Below are positions 55,701-64,000 of a stretch of 64,000 bases of DNA, in pieces; the stretch's first letter is position 1; every line of letters begins with the position of its first letter. A program made the translations under genes and the position numbers. Location of the stretch: contig NC_008278.1 of the NCBI RefSeq assembly GCF_000058485.1, positions 2,722,962 to 2,786,961 of the forward strand. Reading direction: 5' to 3'. The DNA comes from Frankia alni ACN14a. Its GTDB lineage: Bacteria > Actinomycetota > Actinomycetes > Frankiales > Frankiaceae. The notes beneath the pieces were generated by a model. That model did no database searches. It was not told the origin of the DNA and saw only the letters and a program-made list of their open reading frames with translations.

Positions 55701-57663
55701 GTACGCGCGCAGCGCCTTCGACGAGGCGACGGTGCGGGGCTACGCGGCCCGGCTCGGCCGCCTCCTGCGGCAGCTGGCGAGCACCCCGGACCTGCTGGTC
55801 GCCCAGGTCGACACCCTCGCGCCGGACGAACGCGAACGGCTGCTGACCTGGTTCGACGAGCCGGGTGCCGTGGCCAGCGACGCCACCCTCACCGAGCTCG
55901 TCGACGCGCAGGTCGCGCGGACCCCGGACGCCATCGCCCTGGTCGCCGGGGACGAGACGCTGACCTACGCCCAGCTGGACGCGCGGGCCCGGCGGCTCGC
56001 CCGCGAGCTGACCGACCGCGGGGTGGGGCCGGAGACCGTGGTGGTCGTGATCCTTCCGCGTACCGCGAACGTGGTCGTGGCCCTGCTGGCCGTGCTGCGG
56101 GCGGGTGCCGCCTACCTTCCCGTCCACCCCGGTCACGCCGCCAGCGGCCGGCTGCGGCAGATCCTCGACGGCGCCCGGCCGCACCTGGTGGTGGTTGACG
56201 CCGACACCCGCACGCTGTTGCCCTCCGCCGAGATCCCCCGCCTCGTCCTCGACGATGCGCACACGCACCGCGAACCGACGGCCGCGGACCCCGTCCCGGC
56301 TACCGGCGCCCGGCCGGCGGCCGGCCCCGACAACCTCGCCTACGTCGTGTACACCTCGGGCTCCACTGGCGTGCCCAAGGGCGTGGGGATCACCCAGCGC
56401 ACCGTCGTCAACGCCGTGCGGGCTCTGGCCACGCAGGCCGGGATGCGACTCGGACAGCGGGTGCTGCTCGCGGCCTCGGTCGGCTTCGACGTCGCCACCT
56501 TCGAGCTGTTCTGCGCGCTCACCACAGGCGGCAGCGTCGAGATCGTGCGCGACGTGCTGTCGCTGGTCGAACGCGACACCTGGGACGTCGACGTGATCTG
56601 CTTGGTGCCTTCGGCGCTGGCCGAGCTCGTCGACCAGCTCGGCGGTCGCGTCCGGCCGACGGCCCTCAACATCTCCGGGGAGGTGCTGACCCCCGCTCTG
56701 GTGCGGCGGGTGCGCGAGCTCTGGCCGACGGCCCGGCTCATCAACAGCTACGGTCCCAGCGAGACCTTCTACGCCACCGGACATCTGCTCGACCCGGGCC
56801 GGTCGTACGCCACCGGCGTGCCCATCGGCGGCCCGTTCCCCGGGCTGCGCGCCTACATCCTCGGCCCGGGCCTCACCCTGCTGCCTGCGGGCACGGCGGG
56901 CGAGCTCTACCTGGCCGGAGCCGGTCGTGGCTACCACCGCCGGCCCGCCCTGACCGCGGAACGGTTCGTCGCCGACCCCTACGGCCCGCCCGGCTCCAGG
57001 ATGTACCGCACCGGTGACCTCGCGCTGCTCACGGCGGACGGCGACCTGCACCACATGGGCCGTATCGACACTCAGGTCAAGATCCGCGGCTACCGCGTCG
57101 AGCCGGGCGAGATCGAGGCCGCGCTGACCGCGCATCCCCACCTGCTCCAGGCCGCCGTCGTGGCTCGACGCACCGGCGACACCCACCTGCTGACCGCCTA
57201 CCTGGTGCCCGCTCCCGGCAAGACCGTCCCGAGCCCCGCCGAGCTGCGTGACCACCTGGGAGAGCGGCTGCCCGACTACATGATTCCCGGCGCCTACGTA
57301 CCGCTCGACCGGCTGCCCCTGTCGCCCAACGGCAAGCTCGACCACAGGGCGCTGCCCGCACCCGACCTCACGCCCGCCACCGCGTTCCGGGCACCCCGGA
57401 CAGCCCGCGAGGAGGGCCTGGCACGGGTGTTCGCCGACGTGCTCGGCGTGCCGCGGGTCGGCATCGACGACAGCTTCTTCGCGCTCGGCGGGCACTCCCT
57501 GCTCGCCACCCGGCTCATCGGCCGGGCCCGCGCCGAGCTGGGGATCGAGCTACCCATCCGCAAGATCTTCGATCTGCCGACGGTCTCCGCGCTCGCCGCC
57601 TGGTCGCAGGAATCGGCCGCGCCGCGTCGCCCCGGTCTCCGCAGAATGCCCGTAGAGGAGTGA
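49765..57663 (+). CDS. Nonribosomal peptide synthetase 2: C-A-PCP-E-C-A-PCP
   Basis: 2,632 residues, ATG with AGGAG upstream. Module 3: condensation (1-440, HHIAADG at 130), adenylation (about 460-985, [14 protein letters not shown] near 609), carrier (Ser1026 in GGDS), epimerisation (about 1076-1540, HHLVVDG at 1211). Module 4: post-E condensation (about 1555-2010, HHVLYDG at 1710), adenylation (about 2040-2500, [14 protein letters not shown] near 2193), carrier (Ser2578 in GGHS). The architecture is the same as NRPS 1, so the genes probably arose by duplication. By eye the pockets are D-V-F-S-V-A-A-Y-A-K (A3) and about D-V-F-C-N-S-S-Y-A-K (A4), close to A1. Predicted: a D residue followed by an L residue. 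Its stop overlaps the NRPS 3 region (GTGA). Confidence 0.96.
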   Translation: MIPLSFAQRRLWFLHRLEGPSATYNIPFVLRLDGSLDLPALSAAVTDVVARHESLRTLIVESADGAPEQRVLPPEQAGLTVRVVDVAADAVDAAIHGVACEGFDLDTDLPLRAVLLRVAAQHHVLVFVFHHIAADGASMAPFMQDLVRAYSARQRGDAPGWTPLPVQYKDYTLWQRQLLGDEADPDSIAAAQLAYWREELAGAPQPVVLPLDRPRPTAASHRGGHVSFELEPELLTGLGKLAAEHGATPPMLAQAALAVLLHHLGAGNNLTIGSPIEGRADEQLGDLIGFFANTWVLRADLSRNPAFGEVLDQVRTRALAAYDNQDYPFERLVELLNPDRSTAYSPLFQVMLAWQFVWPGIEMPGLRVTPVPTGTGTAKFDLFFNIVPHATGGAHGRLEYAAELFDHATAQAIANRFVRVLRQVVADPAVRVGGVSVLTDAERDLLVASDEPAREGAASTVPELLRAQALRTPDATAVVAGDTMLTYRELDVRASRLASVLRERGIGPDVLVAVALPRSADLVVALLGVLRAGGAYLPIDPAYPAARIELLLTAGEPAMVLTSGAGAADLPAHGLPELRLDELRLDEPGFAEAGAAAQGPHPQPENLAYVMFTSGSTGTPRGVAVTHASVVNGVRELRRAVGVGPGSRMLAATSVSFDVSVFEVFTALAAGASIEIVRDVLELAERDNWSGSTVSAVPTVFSVLLEQLAADGRPARRLDVQTVVFAGEPLSTDLVRRLQEVLPQARVVNAYGQTESFYATTYTLPDHPSLLPDLAEGEATPVGRALAGMRAYVLGPELAPVPPGVTGELYVGGLLARGYHRAAAATAARFVPCPFGPAGARMYRTGDLARWDREGQLTYAGRADTQTKVNGIRIEPTEIEAVLARHPAVGRAAVAVREDAAGTRRLVGYLTPVGTTTGADAGADAGNAAGNGDLWAGASAAELRRFVAERLPDYLVPALFVVLDRLPLTANGKLDRAALPEPEFAGAEYRAPRGAAEQVLAQVYAEVLDTERIGVDDDFFASGGDSIRSIQVVARARARGVEITTREIFDNRTVARLAELVEGRAEQERPTLAELPGGGIGWAPLQPTAAHVLALGSSISRFCMSGLVRMPAGVNRASLVATLRAVVQRHDVLRARLDRVRPGLWIEPADSVDVDALLREVPGDAEAAAELDAAAGRLDPENGVMAQFVWFTADADAHAEAHADRLLIVLHHLVVDGVSWRILLPDLAAAWQRVRDGRAPAATAVGTSVRRWAHALVDEAATARRVAELPAWQAVARGNEPTLGARELDRARDVAATVDTVRVQIPAAVTEVLLTTVPTLFRGGVDDGLLAGLALALACWRRSRGVAASSTLVRLEGHGRDEQMVPGADLASTIGWFTAMYPVRLDLAGIDVAQALAGGPAAGAAIKAVKEQVRAVPAGGIGYGLLRHLNPDTAAVLAGEPEPQIGFNYLGRTSAADVPADLRSLGWSPDTTHPDLIAAPDGDMPVLSALEINAVATTTPAGSELTAYFGFPTGVLSRDEVTELAGLWVDALGALARHAATPDAGGLTPTDVPLVSLDQREIDTWESRFGRLAAVWPVTPAQSGILFHVLLAGGSFDPYHIQLVFHLAGKVDPARMHRAGQALLDRHPSLRAAFVRRPDGDVVQVVPETVVLPWQYLDLTEADPASQKETFARFLAQDQTTHFDADDPPLFRLALAVLDPERPELVLTAHHVLYDGWSTPLLMRDLLLLYAADGDPSALPATRDQGDFYAWLGRQDAQSAAREWAAEFDGFETPTLLAPESAADTSDETAGVAGGADDDGARDEIDVELADDDAHALRRLAATWGITLNSLVQGAWALLLGQLTDSQDVVFGATVSGRPPELSQVESMVGMFINTVPVRVRFAPGESLAEVFTRLARRQAALAEHHHHGLTEITRSVGLQSLFDTLVVFESYPIDRDALDAATEAADGIAFTGLQPFAGNHYPLCLLAAADPELQLVLQYARSAFDEATVRGYAARLGRLLRQLASTPDLLVAQVDTLAPDERERLLTWFDEPGAVASDATLTELVDAQVARTPDAIALVAGDETLTYAQLDARARRLARELTDRGVGPETVVVVILPRTANVVVALLAVLRAGAAYLPVHPGHAASGRLRQILDGARPHLVVVDADTRTLLPSAEIPRLVLDDAHTHREPTAADPVPATGARPAAGPDNLAYVVYTSGSTGVPKGVGITQRTVVNAVRALATQAGMRLGQRVLLAASVGFDVATFELFCALTTGGSVEIVRDVLSLVERDTWDVDVICLVPSALAELVDQLGGRVRPTALNISGEVLTPALVRRVRELWPTARLINSYGPSETFYATGHLLDPGRSYATGVPIGGPFPGLRAYILGPGLTLLPAGTAGELYLAGAGRGYHRRPALTAERFVADPYGPPGSRMYRTGDLALLTADGDLHHMGRIDTQVKIRGYRVEPGEIEAALTAHPHLLQAAVVARRTGDTHLLTAYLVPAPGKTVPSPAELRDHLGERLPDYMIPGAYVPLDRLPLSPNGKLDHRALPAPDLTPATAFRAPRTAREEGLARVFADVLGVPRVGIDDSFFALGGHSLLATRLIGRARAELGIELPIRKIFDLPTVSALAAWSQESAAPRRPGLRRMPVEE

Positions 57664-57668
57664 GAGCA

Positions 57669-60600
57669 GTGATTCCGCTGTCGTTTGCGCAACGCCGTAT
57701 GTGGCTCACGCACCAACTGGAAGGGGGAGCGGAGACCTACAACATCTCGCCGGCGTTCCGGCTGACCGGTCCGCTGGACGCCGACGCCCTCGCCGCGGCG
57801 ATCCGTGACGTGGTCGACCGGCACGAGATCCTGCGCACCATCTACGTGACGGACGACGACGACGAGCCCGGCCAGTGCATCCTGCCGCTGTCCGAGGCCG
57901 AGGTGCGGGTGCCGACCGTCGACGTGGCGCCCGAGGACCTGGCCGACGCCATCGACGAGGTCATCGCCCACCGCTTCGACCTGGCGGTCGAGATCCCGCT
58001 GCGGGCCCAGCTGTTTCGCTGCTCCCCACAGGAACACGTCCTGGTCCTCGTCATCCACCACATCGCCTCCGACGGCGTGTCGGGCGCGCCGCTGGCCCGG
58101 GACATCGCCCGCGCCTACACCGCCCGCCGGGGTGGCCAGGCTCCGCGGTGGGAGCCACTGCCCGTCCAGTACAAGGACTACGCGCTGTGGCAGCGCGAGC
58201 TGCTCGGCGACGCGGCGGATCCGGACAGCCTCGCCGCGACGCAGGTCGAGTACTGGCGCCAGCAGCTGGCTGAGGTGCCGCAGCCGCTGAACCTGCCGCT
58301 GGACCGCCCGCGGCCGGTGGAGCGGAACTCGGAGGGCGACACCGTCGACATCCGGGTGGACGCCACGGTCGCGGCCGGACTCCAGCGACTGGCCGACGAG
58401 CGCGGCATGACAATGTCGATGGTCATGCAGGCCGCGCTGGCGGTGCTGCTGGCCAGGCTGGGCGCCGGGGACGACGTGACGATCGGCGGTCCGATCGCCG
58501 GGCGCACCGACGAGGCGCTGGCCGACCTGGTCGGCTTCTTCGTCAACACCCTCGTGCTGCGGGTGGACCTCTCCGGCGACCCGTCGTTTACCGACCTGCT
58601 CGCGCAGGTACGGGAGAAGGCGCTGGCGGGTTACGAACACCAGGACGTGCCGTTCGAAATGCTGGTCGAGCTCATCAATCCTGACCGCTCGGCCGCGTAC
58701 CAGCCGCTGTTCCAGGTCATGTTCGCCTGGCAGAACTTCGCCAGCCAGGAACTCGAGCTGCCGGGTCTGCGGGTGGAGTTCGAACAGCATCTCACCTCGA
58801 CCGCGCTGTTCGACCTGTTCTTCAGCATGACCATGGACGACACCGGCGTGCTGCGGGGCGACCTGCAGTACTCGACGCAGCTTTTCGACCGGGTGACGGC
58901 GGAGGGGATCGCGGCTCGGTTGGTGCGGGTGTTGGAGGCGTTGGTTGTTGATCCTGGTGTGCGGGTGGGTGCGGTGGATGTGCTGGGGGCTGGGGAGTGG
59001 GAGTGGTTGGTGGGTGGGGTTAATGAGACGGGTCGTGGGGTGGTGGGGGGGACGTTGCCGGACGTGTTTGAGGCGCGGGTGGCGTCGGCTCCGGATCGGG
59101 TGGCGGTTGTTGGTGAGGGTGTGCGGTTGAGTTATGGGGAGTTGGATCGGCGGGCGAATCAGTTGGCGCATTGGTTGGTGGAGCGGGGTGCGGGTCCGGA
59201 TCGGGTGGTGGCGGTTCGGGTTCCTCGTTCGGTGGATTTGGTGGTGGCGGTGTATGCGGTGGTGAAGGCGGGGGCTGCGTATGTGCCGGTGGAGGTGGAT
59301 GCGCCGGTGGATCGGGTTCGGCAGGTGTTGGCGGGTGCGGCGCCGGTGGTTGTGTTGGAGGGGGTGCTTCCGGATGTGTCGGGGTATCCGGTGGTGGCGC
59401 CGGAGCGGAGGTTGTTGCCGGATCATGCGGCGTATGTGATTTATACGTCGGGGTCGACGGGTGGGCCGAAGGGTGTGGTGGTGTCGCATCGGTCGATCAT
59501 GAATCGGTTGGCGTGGGGTGTGGAGTATTTCGGGGTGGGTCCGGATGATCGGGTGTTGTTGAGTACGTCGGCGAGTTTTGATGTGTCGGTGCCGGAGTTC
59601 TTTGCGCCGTTGCAGGTGGGTGCGGCTGTGGTGGTGGCGCGTCCGGATGGGCGGCGGGATCCGGGGTATCTGGTGGATTTGGTGCGTCGGGAGGGGGTGA
59701 CGGGGGCTGATTTTGTTCCGTCGCTGTTGGAGGCATTTGTGGCGGAGCCGGCGGCGCGGGAGTGTGTGAGTCTGCGGTGGGTGGAGGTGGCGGGGGAGGC
59801 TTTTGGTGCGGGGTTGGCGAACCGGGTGGTGGAGGTGTTGCCGGGGTGTGGTGTGTTCAATTTGTACGGGCCGACGGAGGCGGCGGTGGAGGTGACGTCG
59901 TGGCGGCATGTGGTGGGTGCGGATCGGGTGCCGATCGGGGTGCCGATCTGGAATATGCGGGTGTATGTGCTGGATGCGGGGTTGCGTCCGGTGCCGCCGG
60001 GTGTGCCGGGTGAGTTGTATCTGGCGGGCGTGGGGTTGGCGCGGGGTTATCTGGGTCAGGTGGGTTTGACGGCGGGTCGGTTTGTGGCGTGTCCGTTCGG
60101 TGGTGTGGGTGAGCGCATGTACCGGACCGGGGATGTGGTGCGGTGGAACTCGGCGGGGCAGGTGGAGTATCTGGGCCGGTCGGATTTCCAGGTGAAGGTT
60201 CGTGGGTTCCGTATCGAGCTCGGTGAGATCGAACAGGCCCTGACCTCGCATCCCGGTGTGGCGCAGGCGGCGGTCGTGGTGCGGGAGAACCAGCAGGGCG
60301 ACAAGCGACTGGTGGGGTACGTCGTGCCCGATCGGAACGCCGCCGTGGCGGACGCCGGCACGCAGGTCGACGAGTGGCGTCAGGTCTACGACGACACGTA
60401 CGCCGAGTCCGCCGACGAGGAACTCGGCGCGGACTTCCAGCAGTGGGTCTCCACCTACGACGGTGCGCCGATCGCCACCGAGCAGATGCTCCAGTGGCAG
60501 GACGCGGCGGTGGCCCAGGTGCTGCGGTTCGCGCCGCGACGGGTACTGGAGATCGGGGTGGGTACCGGTCTGCTGCTCGCCAGGATCGTCCCCGAGGTCG

Positions 60601-62630
60601 AGGAGTACTGGGGCACCGACATCTCGGCCACGGTCGTCGACCGGGTCCGGGCGCAGGCCGAGCAGGCCGGCTACGGCGACCGTGTGCGGCTCAGCGCGCA
60701 GCCCGCCGACGACCTCTCCGGGTTGCCGCGGGCCCGTTTCGACACCGTCGTGCTCAACTCGGTCGTGCAGTACTTCCCGAGCGCCGAGTACCTCGACGAG
60801 GTGCTGCGCGCGGCCCTGACGCTGCTGGCGCCGGGCGGTCGGCTGATCCTCGGCGACGTCCGCAACGCGGCGACGCTGCGCCTGCTGCAGACCGCGGTGG
60901 CGCAGCACGCGCAGCCGAACGCCGGACCGGCGCAGGTGCGGGCGTTGGTGGAGCAGGCACTGCTCGCCGAGCGGGAGCTCCTGGTCTCTCCGGAGTGGTT
61001 CGTCGCGTGGGCGGCGGACCAGCCCGTCCGGGTGGACATCCGCCTGAAGCCGGGACAGGCCCACAACGAGCTGACACGGCACCGCTACGAGGTCGTCCTG
61101 CACACCGAACCGGTCGACGTGCTCGACCTGGCCGAGGTGCCGACGGTGCCGTGGGGTCACCAGGTTTCGGATCTCTCCGCCCTGGCCGATCATGTCGCGC
61201 GGGCGTGCGGCCCGGTGCGGGTGACCGGAATTCCCAACGCGCGACTCGTGCGGGAGGCCGCCCTGGCGACCTCGGCCGGCGTGCTGAACGAGGCCGTACC
61301 CAGTGGGGCGCCGGTCGATCCGCACGAGCTGGCCGCCTGCGCGCAGCGGCACGGCTGGCGGGCGGTCATCACCTGGTCGGGCGAGACCGTCCAGGCCTTC
61401 GACGCGATCGTGGTGCCGCGGGGACCGGTCGACTGCGAGGGGTTCGTCTTCAGTAGCCTGACCGGGCGGATCCAGGTCAACGCCCCGGCGCTGGCCACCT
61501 CGATCGGCCCGCTGCTGGCAGCCCTTCCCGAGTACCTGCGGCAGCGCCTCCCGGACTACATGGTCCCGGCCGCGGTGGTGCCGCTCTCGGAACTTCCGCT
61601 GACTCCCAGCGGCAAGCTCGACCGGCGGGCGCTGCCTTTGGACCACACCACCACGGTGGGCCACCGCGAACCCCGCAACTCCCACGAGGAGAAGCTCTGC
61701 GCGCTGTTCTGCGAGCTGCTGGGCCTAGAGCGGGTCGGCATCGACGACGACTTCTTCGTGCTCGGTGGGCACTCGCTGCTGGCCACCCGCCTCAGCGCCC
61801 GCATCCGCCGGCACTTCGAGGTCGACATGCCGCTGCGGACAGTCATCCAGTACCCCACCGTGGCCGAACTGGCCGCCCTGGTGCTCATCGGCGGGATCCC
61901 TGACGACCACGCCGACTCGCTGGCGGTCGTGCTGCCGCTCAACCGTGACCCCGGCACGGGAAAGCCGCCGGTGTGGTTCTTCCACGGCGGCGGCGGGCTG
62001 GGCTGGGCGTACTTCACGTTCGCCCCGTACCTGCGTGACCGGCGGGCCTACGCTCTGCAGTCCCGCGGCTCCAACGGCACGGACGAGGTGGCGGGGTCCG
62101 TCGAGGAGATGGTCGAGGACTACCTGAGCCAGATCCGCGCGATCCAGCCGGAGGGTCCTTACCACCTGGTCGGATGGTCCTACGGCGGTCCGCTCGCGCA
62201 TGCCGTCGCGGAGGCGCTGGACCGACGCGGCTGCGAGGTCGGCCTGGTGGCCATCCTGGACTCCCAGCCGGCGAGCGGGTTCGACCAGCTGGCCGGCTAC
62301 CAGCCGGTGGCCTACCGCGAGGACGTCGAAGAGATCTTCGGCCAGTTCATGAACACCGACAACATGGAGAGCTTCCTGACCAACATGTCGAAGGTGGGGG
62401 CCAACAACCTCTCGAAGATGGCCGAGTTCACCTCGCCCGTCTACCGCGGGGACGTCATCTTCTTCAATGCGAAGCTGGACAAGCCGGAGGGTTCTTGGGG
62501 GCCGATGTGGCGGCCGCACGTCCTCGGTTCCATCGAATCGCATGACCTCGACGCCACGCACCACGACCTGCACATGCCGAAGCCCGTGGCCCAGATCTTC
62601 GAGGTTCTCGCCGGCAAGTTGACGCAGTGA
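57669..62630 (+). CDS. Nonribosomal peptide synthetase 3: C-A-NMT-PCP-TE
   Basis: 1,653 residues. The GTG at 57669 is chosen because [10 protein letters not shown] aligns with the starts of the other two synthetases; a GTG at 57660 overlaps the NRPS 2 stop. Condensation (1-400, HHIASDG at 130); adenylation (about 430-870), which for residues 407-861 comes from the duplicated cassette; an N-methyltransferase inserted after A8 (about 901-1275, [16 protein letters not shown] near 958); the end of the A domain ([16 protein letters not shown], then TPSGKLDR); carrier (Ser1369 in GGHS); thioesterase (about 1405-1653, Ser1504 in GWSYGG, AILDSQP, terminal HHDLH). It adds an N-methylated residue and releases the chain by hydrolysis or cyclisation. 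Confidence 0.96.
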   Translation: MIPLSFAQRRMWLTHQLEGGAETYNISPAFRLTGPLDADALAAAIRDVVDRHEILRTIYVTDDDDEPGQCILPLSEAEVRVPTVDVAPEDLADAIDEVIAHRFDLAVEIPLRAQLFRCSPQEHVLVLVIHHIASDGVSGAPLARDIARAYTARRGGQAPRWEPLPVQYKDYALWQRELLGDAADPDSLAATQVEYWRQQLAEVPQPLNLPLDRPRPVERNSEGDTVDIRVDATVAAGLQRLADERGMTMSMVMQAALAVLLARLGAGDDVTIGGPIAGRTDEALADLVGFFVNTLVLRVDLSGDPSFTDLLAQVREKALAGYEHQDVPFEMLVELINPDRSAAYQPLFQVMFAWQNFASQELELPGLRVEFEQHLTSTALFDLFFSMTMDDTGVLRGDLQYSTQLFDRVTAEGIAARLVRVLEALVVDPGVRVGAVDVLGAGEWEWLVGGVNETGRGVVGGTLPDVFEARVASAPDRVAVVGEGVRLSYGELDRRANQLAHWLVERGAGPDRVVAVRVPRSVDLVVAVYAVVKAGAAYVPVEVDAPVDRVRQVLAGAAPVVVLEGVLPDVSGYPVVAPERRLLPDHAAYVIYTSGSTGGPKGVVVSHRSIMNRLAWGVEYFGVGPDDRVLLSTSASFDVSVPEFFAPLQVGAAVVVARPDGRRDPGYLVDLVRREGVTGADFVPSLLEAFVAEPAARECVSLRWVEVAGEAFGAGLANRVVEVLPGCGVFNLYGPTEAAVEVTSWRHVVGADRVPIGVPIWNMRVYVLDAGLRPVPPGVPGELYLAGVGLARGYLGQVGLTAGRFVACPFGGVGERMYRTGDVVRWNSAGQVEYLGRSDFQVKVRGFRIELGEIEQALTSHPGVAQAAVVVRENQQGDKRLVGYVVPDRNAAVADAGTQVDEWRQVYDDTYAESADEELGADFQQWVSTYDGAPIATEQMLQWQDAAVAQVLRFAPRRVLEIGVGTGLLLARIVPEVEEYWGTDISATVVDRVRAQAEQAGYGDRVRLSAQPADDLSGLPRARFDTVVLNSVVQYFPSAEYLDEVLRAALTLLAPGGRLILGDVRNAATLRLLQTAVAQHAQPNAGPAQVRALVEQALLAERELLVSPEWFVAWAADQPVRVDIRLKPGQAHNELTRHRYEVVLHTEPVDVLDLAEVPTVPWGHQVSDLSALADHVARACGPVRVTGIPNARLVREAALATSAGVLNEAVPSGAPVDPHELAACAQRHGWRAVITWSGETVQAFDAIVVPRGPVDCEGFVFSSLTGRIQVNAPALATSIGPLLAALPEYLRQRLPDYMVPAAVVPLSELPLTPSGKLDRRALPLDHTTTVGHREPRNSHEEKLCALFCELLGLERVGIDDDFFVLGGHSLLATRLSARIRRHFEVDMPLRTVIQYPTVAELAALVLIGGIPDDHADSLAVVLPLNRDPGTGKPPVWFFHGGGGLGWAYFTFAPYLRDRRAYALQSRGSNGTDEVAGSVEEMVEDYLSQIRAIQPEGPYHLVGWSYGGPLAHAVAEALDRRGCEVGLVAILDSQPASGFDQLAGYQPVAYREDVEEIFGQFMNTDNMESFLTNMSKVGANNLSKMAEFTSPVYRGDVIFFNAKLDKPEGSWGPMWRPHVLGSIESHDLDATHHDLHMPKPVAQIFEVLAGKLTQ
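58886..60250 (+). repeat. 1,365-bp duplicated adenylation cassette, copy 2 (module 5)
   Basis: Apparently identical to 47857-49221. The left edge is in the last helix of the condensation domain, the right edge just after A8; beyond it copy 1 continues into A9/A10 of module 2, while copy 2 continues into the N-methyltransferase insertion. The pocket residues lie inside the block, so both modules must select the same amino acid. Confidence 0.92.
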
Positions 62631-62728
62631 CGCGGCGGTGCCGAGCGGCACCTGACGTCGGATCCACAGATGGTTCGGAACACCTGGTTTGCCGAGCCGT
62701 TCACATACTCTGATTGGGGTTGACCGAG

Positions 62729-63490
62729 GTGAGTGCACCTGACATCTCCGGGCCGGAAACCGGTCGGTCCGCGCTGCTGTGCGTACCGTTCGCGGGCGCT
62801 GGTCCTGCCTTTTTCCATCCGTGGCGGGCGCTGACCGCCGACCGGTGGCGAGTGGTTCCGGTCGAACTACCCGGCCGGGAAAGGCGTATTATGGAACCGC
62901 CTTTTCGGAATGTCGTCGAGGCGGCCAGGAAGTCGATGGACGACGTCGCCGCGGCGCTCGGCGGCCAGGCCGGCACCGTGGTGTTCGGGCACAGTCTGGG
63001 CGCAGTTCTCGCGTACGAGCTGGTGCACCTGCTGAGTGCCCGTGGCGTGCACGTGGAGCGCCTCGTCGTCAGTGGGTCTCCGGGGCCGTGGACGCAGCGC
63101 GAGCAACGCGCGACCGGGCTGGACGGCGACGAGTTCCTCGCGCGGGTCGAGGAGTTCGCGGGCTTCCGGCACGAGGCGCTCGACCACCCCGAGATGCGCG
63201 AGCTGATTCTTCCCGTCCTGCAGGCCGACTGCGAGATGCACGAGAACTATGTCCCGAGCACCGACGAACCGGTATCGGTGCCCATTCTTTCGATTCGGGG
63301 AGGCTCGGACGGCCTGGTCAGCGCGGGACAGGCCCAGGAATGGCAGAAGGCGACCACCGGTGAATTCAGCTACGCGGAGCTGCCGGGCGACCACATGTAT
63401 CTGGTCGACCAGGCCCGGGCGGTGCTTGACCTCATCGGCGCGGAATCGTTCGGCCGCGCCCCGCGAGGCGGTACTCCGGTCACCTGCTGA
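62729..63490 (+). CDS. Type II thioesterase
   Basis: About 253 residues from the GTG at 62729; a TTG five codons earlier is possible and neither has a strong ribosome site. LLCVPFAGAGPAFFHPWRAL, WRVVPVELPGRERR, VVFGHSLGAVLAYELVHLL (nucleophile Ser), ILSIRGGSDGLVS (Asp) and LPGDHMYLVDQ (His) are the alpha/beta-hydrolase landmarks of editing thioesterases linked to NRPSs. It removes wrong or stalled acyl groups from the carrier domains. It follows NRPS 3 by about 100 bases and precedes an exporter gene on the same strand. Confidence 0.93.
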   Translation: MSAPDISGPETGRSALLCVPFAGAGPAFFHPWRALTADRWRVVPVELPGRERRIMEPPFRNVVEAARKSMDDVAAALGGQAGTVVFGHSLGAVLAYELVHLLSARGVHVERLVVSGSPGPWTQREQRATGLDGDEFLARVEEFAGFRHEALDHPEMRELILPVLQADCEMHENYVPSTDEPVSVPILSIRGGSDGLVSAGQAQEWQKATTGEFSYAELPGDHMYLVDQARAVLDLIGAESFGRAPRGGTPVTC

Positions 63491-63575
63491 CCGGGTCGCC
63501 ACCCCGGCAGCTGTGTCAGTTTTCATGATCGTGCCGTGACGCGTGGATGTCAGGGCAGTGAGGAACGGTGCACCC

Positions 63576-64000
63576 ATGGGAAAAACAGCGATTGCGGTCG
63601 CGGGACTCAGCAAGTCCTATGGCGACAAGGTCGTACTCGACGGCATCGACTTCGAGGTCGCCGCGGGCTCGGTCTTCTCGATGCTCGGCCCGAACGGGGC
63701 GGGCAAGACGACGACCGTGAACATCCTGGCGACATTGATGAAGGCCGACGCCGGATCGGTGCGCGTCGGCGGGCATGACGTGCTCACCGCGACCCGGCAG
63801 GTGCGTTCGGTCATCGGCGTCACCGGCCAGTTCGCCGCGGTGGACGAGCTGCTCTCCGGCCGGGAGAACCTGCAGCTGGTGGCCGACCTGAAGCGGGTGC
63901 GGTCCAGCGGCCAGGTGGTCACCCGGCTGCTGGAGCGCTTCGACCTGGTCGACGCGGCCGACAAGCTGGCGGCGACCTACTCCGGCGGCATGCGCCGACG
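63576..64000 (+). CDS. DrrA-type ABC exporter ATPase (cut by window edge)
   Basis: ATG at 63576 (MGKTAIAVAGLSKSYGDKVV) with GAGGAA upstream. The visible 141 residues include Walker A MLGPNGAGKTTTVNILATLM, a Q-loop region (VIGVTGQFAAVDELLSGREN) and the start of the ABC signature (LAATYSGGMRR). This is the daunorubicin-resistance DrrA subfamily, usually followed by a DrrB membrane gene. It probably exports the peptide and gives self-resistance. The gene continues past the right edge. Confidence 0.9.
   Translation, partial: MGKTAIAVAGLSKSYGDKVVLDGIDFEVAAGSVFSMLGPNGAGKTTTVNILATLMKADAGSVRVGGHDVLTATRQVRSVIGVTGQFAAVDELLSGRENLQLVADLKRVRSSGQVVTRLLERFDLVDAADKLAATYSGGMRR

Overview
The window is very GC-rich actinomycete DNA: GTG and TTG starts are common, every gene casts long antisense shadow frames, and the families present (F420-type LLM oxidoreductases, mycofactocin-type SDRs, SARP and LmbU regulators, MbtH) are typical of actinomycetes. 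A Frankia-like or pseudonocardial host is a guess. The window has two unrelated halves separated by decayed insertion sequences.

LEFT (about 1-25.8 kb), catabolic regulon. After a truncated ATPase/TPR-type regulator and a transposase fragment come two small coupled genes (2223-2507) and an 11-gene minus-strand operon (2654-13460). The operon has a thiolase, two acyl-CoA dehydrogenases, a double-hotdog MaoC hydratase, two thiolase-fold proteins plus a DUF35 protein, a CaiB/BaiF CoA-transferase, an SDR and both subunits of a 3-oxoacid CoA-transferase. Nearly all junctions overlap by 1-4 bases. The set resembles the machinery that shortens steroid side chains or other branched acyl-CoAs. Around it lie an SRPBCC protein, a broken acyl-CoA ligase, LLM oxidoreductases, two mycofactocin-type SDRs, an amidohydrolase, a DUF59 protein and a three-gene RbsABC-like importer. 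One 14-bp operator (consensus close to ACCAATCGTTTGGT) sits in or next to the promoter of six transcription units, with a seventh site before the ligase. One of these units is the tetR gene itself. I read this as one TetR regulon for uptake and CoA-dependent degradation of an unidentified compound.

MIDDLE (about 26-29.3 kb). Remnants of IS6-, IS30- and IS3-family transposases, all inactivated, then about 0.9 kb without a convincing gene but with a striking pair of 14-bp palindromes.

RIGHT (about 29.3-64 kb), nonribosomal peptide cluster. A SARP/NB-ARC/TPR activator, a 50-codon peptide gene with a duplicated SDDTHW motif, an ATP-grasp ligase, two LmbU-family regulators, a PaiB-like FMN protein, a crotonyl-CoA reductase/carboxylase, MbtH, a stand-alone A domain, a stand-alone carrier protein, a flavoprotein oxidase/monooxygenase, three NRPSs, a type II thioesterase and the start of a DrrA-type exporter. 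The assembly line reads C-A-PCP-E-C-A-PCP / C-A-PCP-E-C-A-PCP / C-A-NMT-PCP-TE. This predicts a pentapeptide with D residues at positions 1 and 3 and an N-methylated last residue, probably started by an amino acid loaded on the stand-alone carrier protein and oxidised there. The A domains of modules 2 and 5 lie in a 1,365-bp block that is apparently identical in the two genes and has foreign-looking codon use, so the same amino acid should appear twice, once N-methylated.
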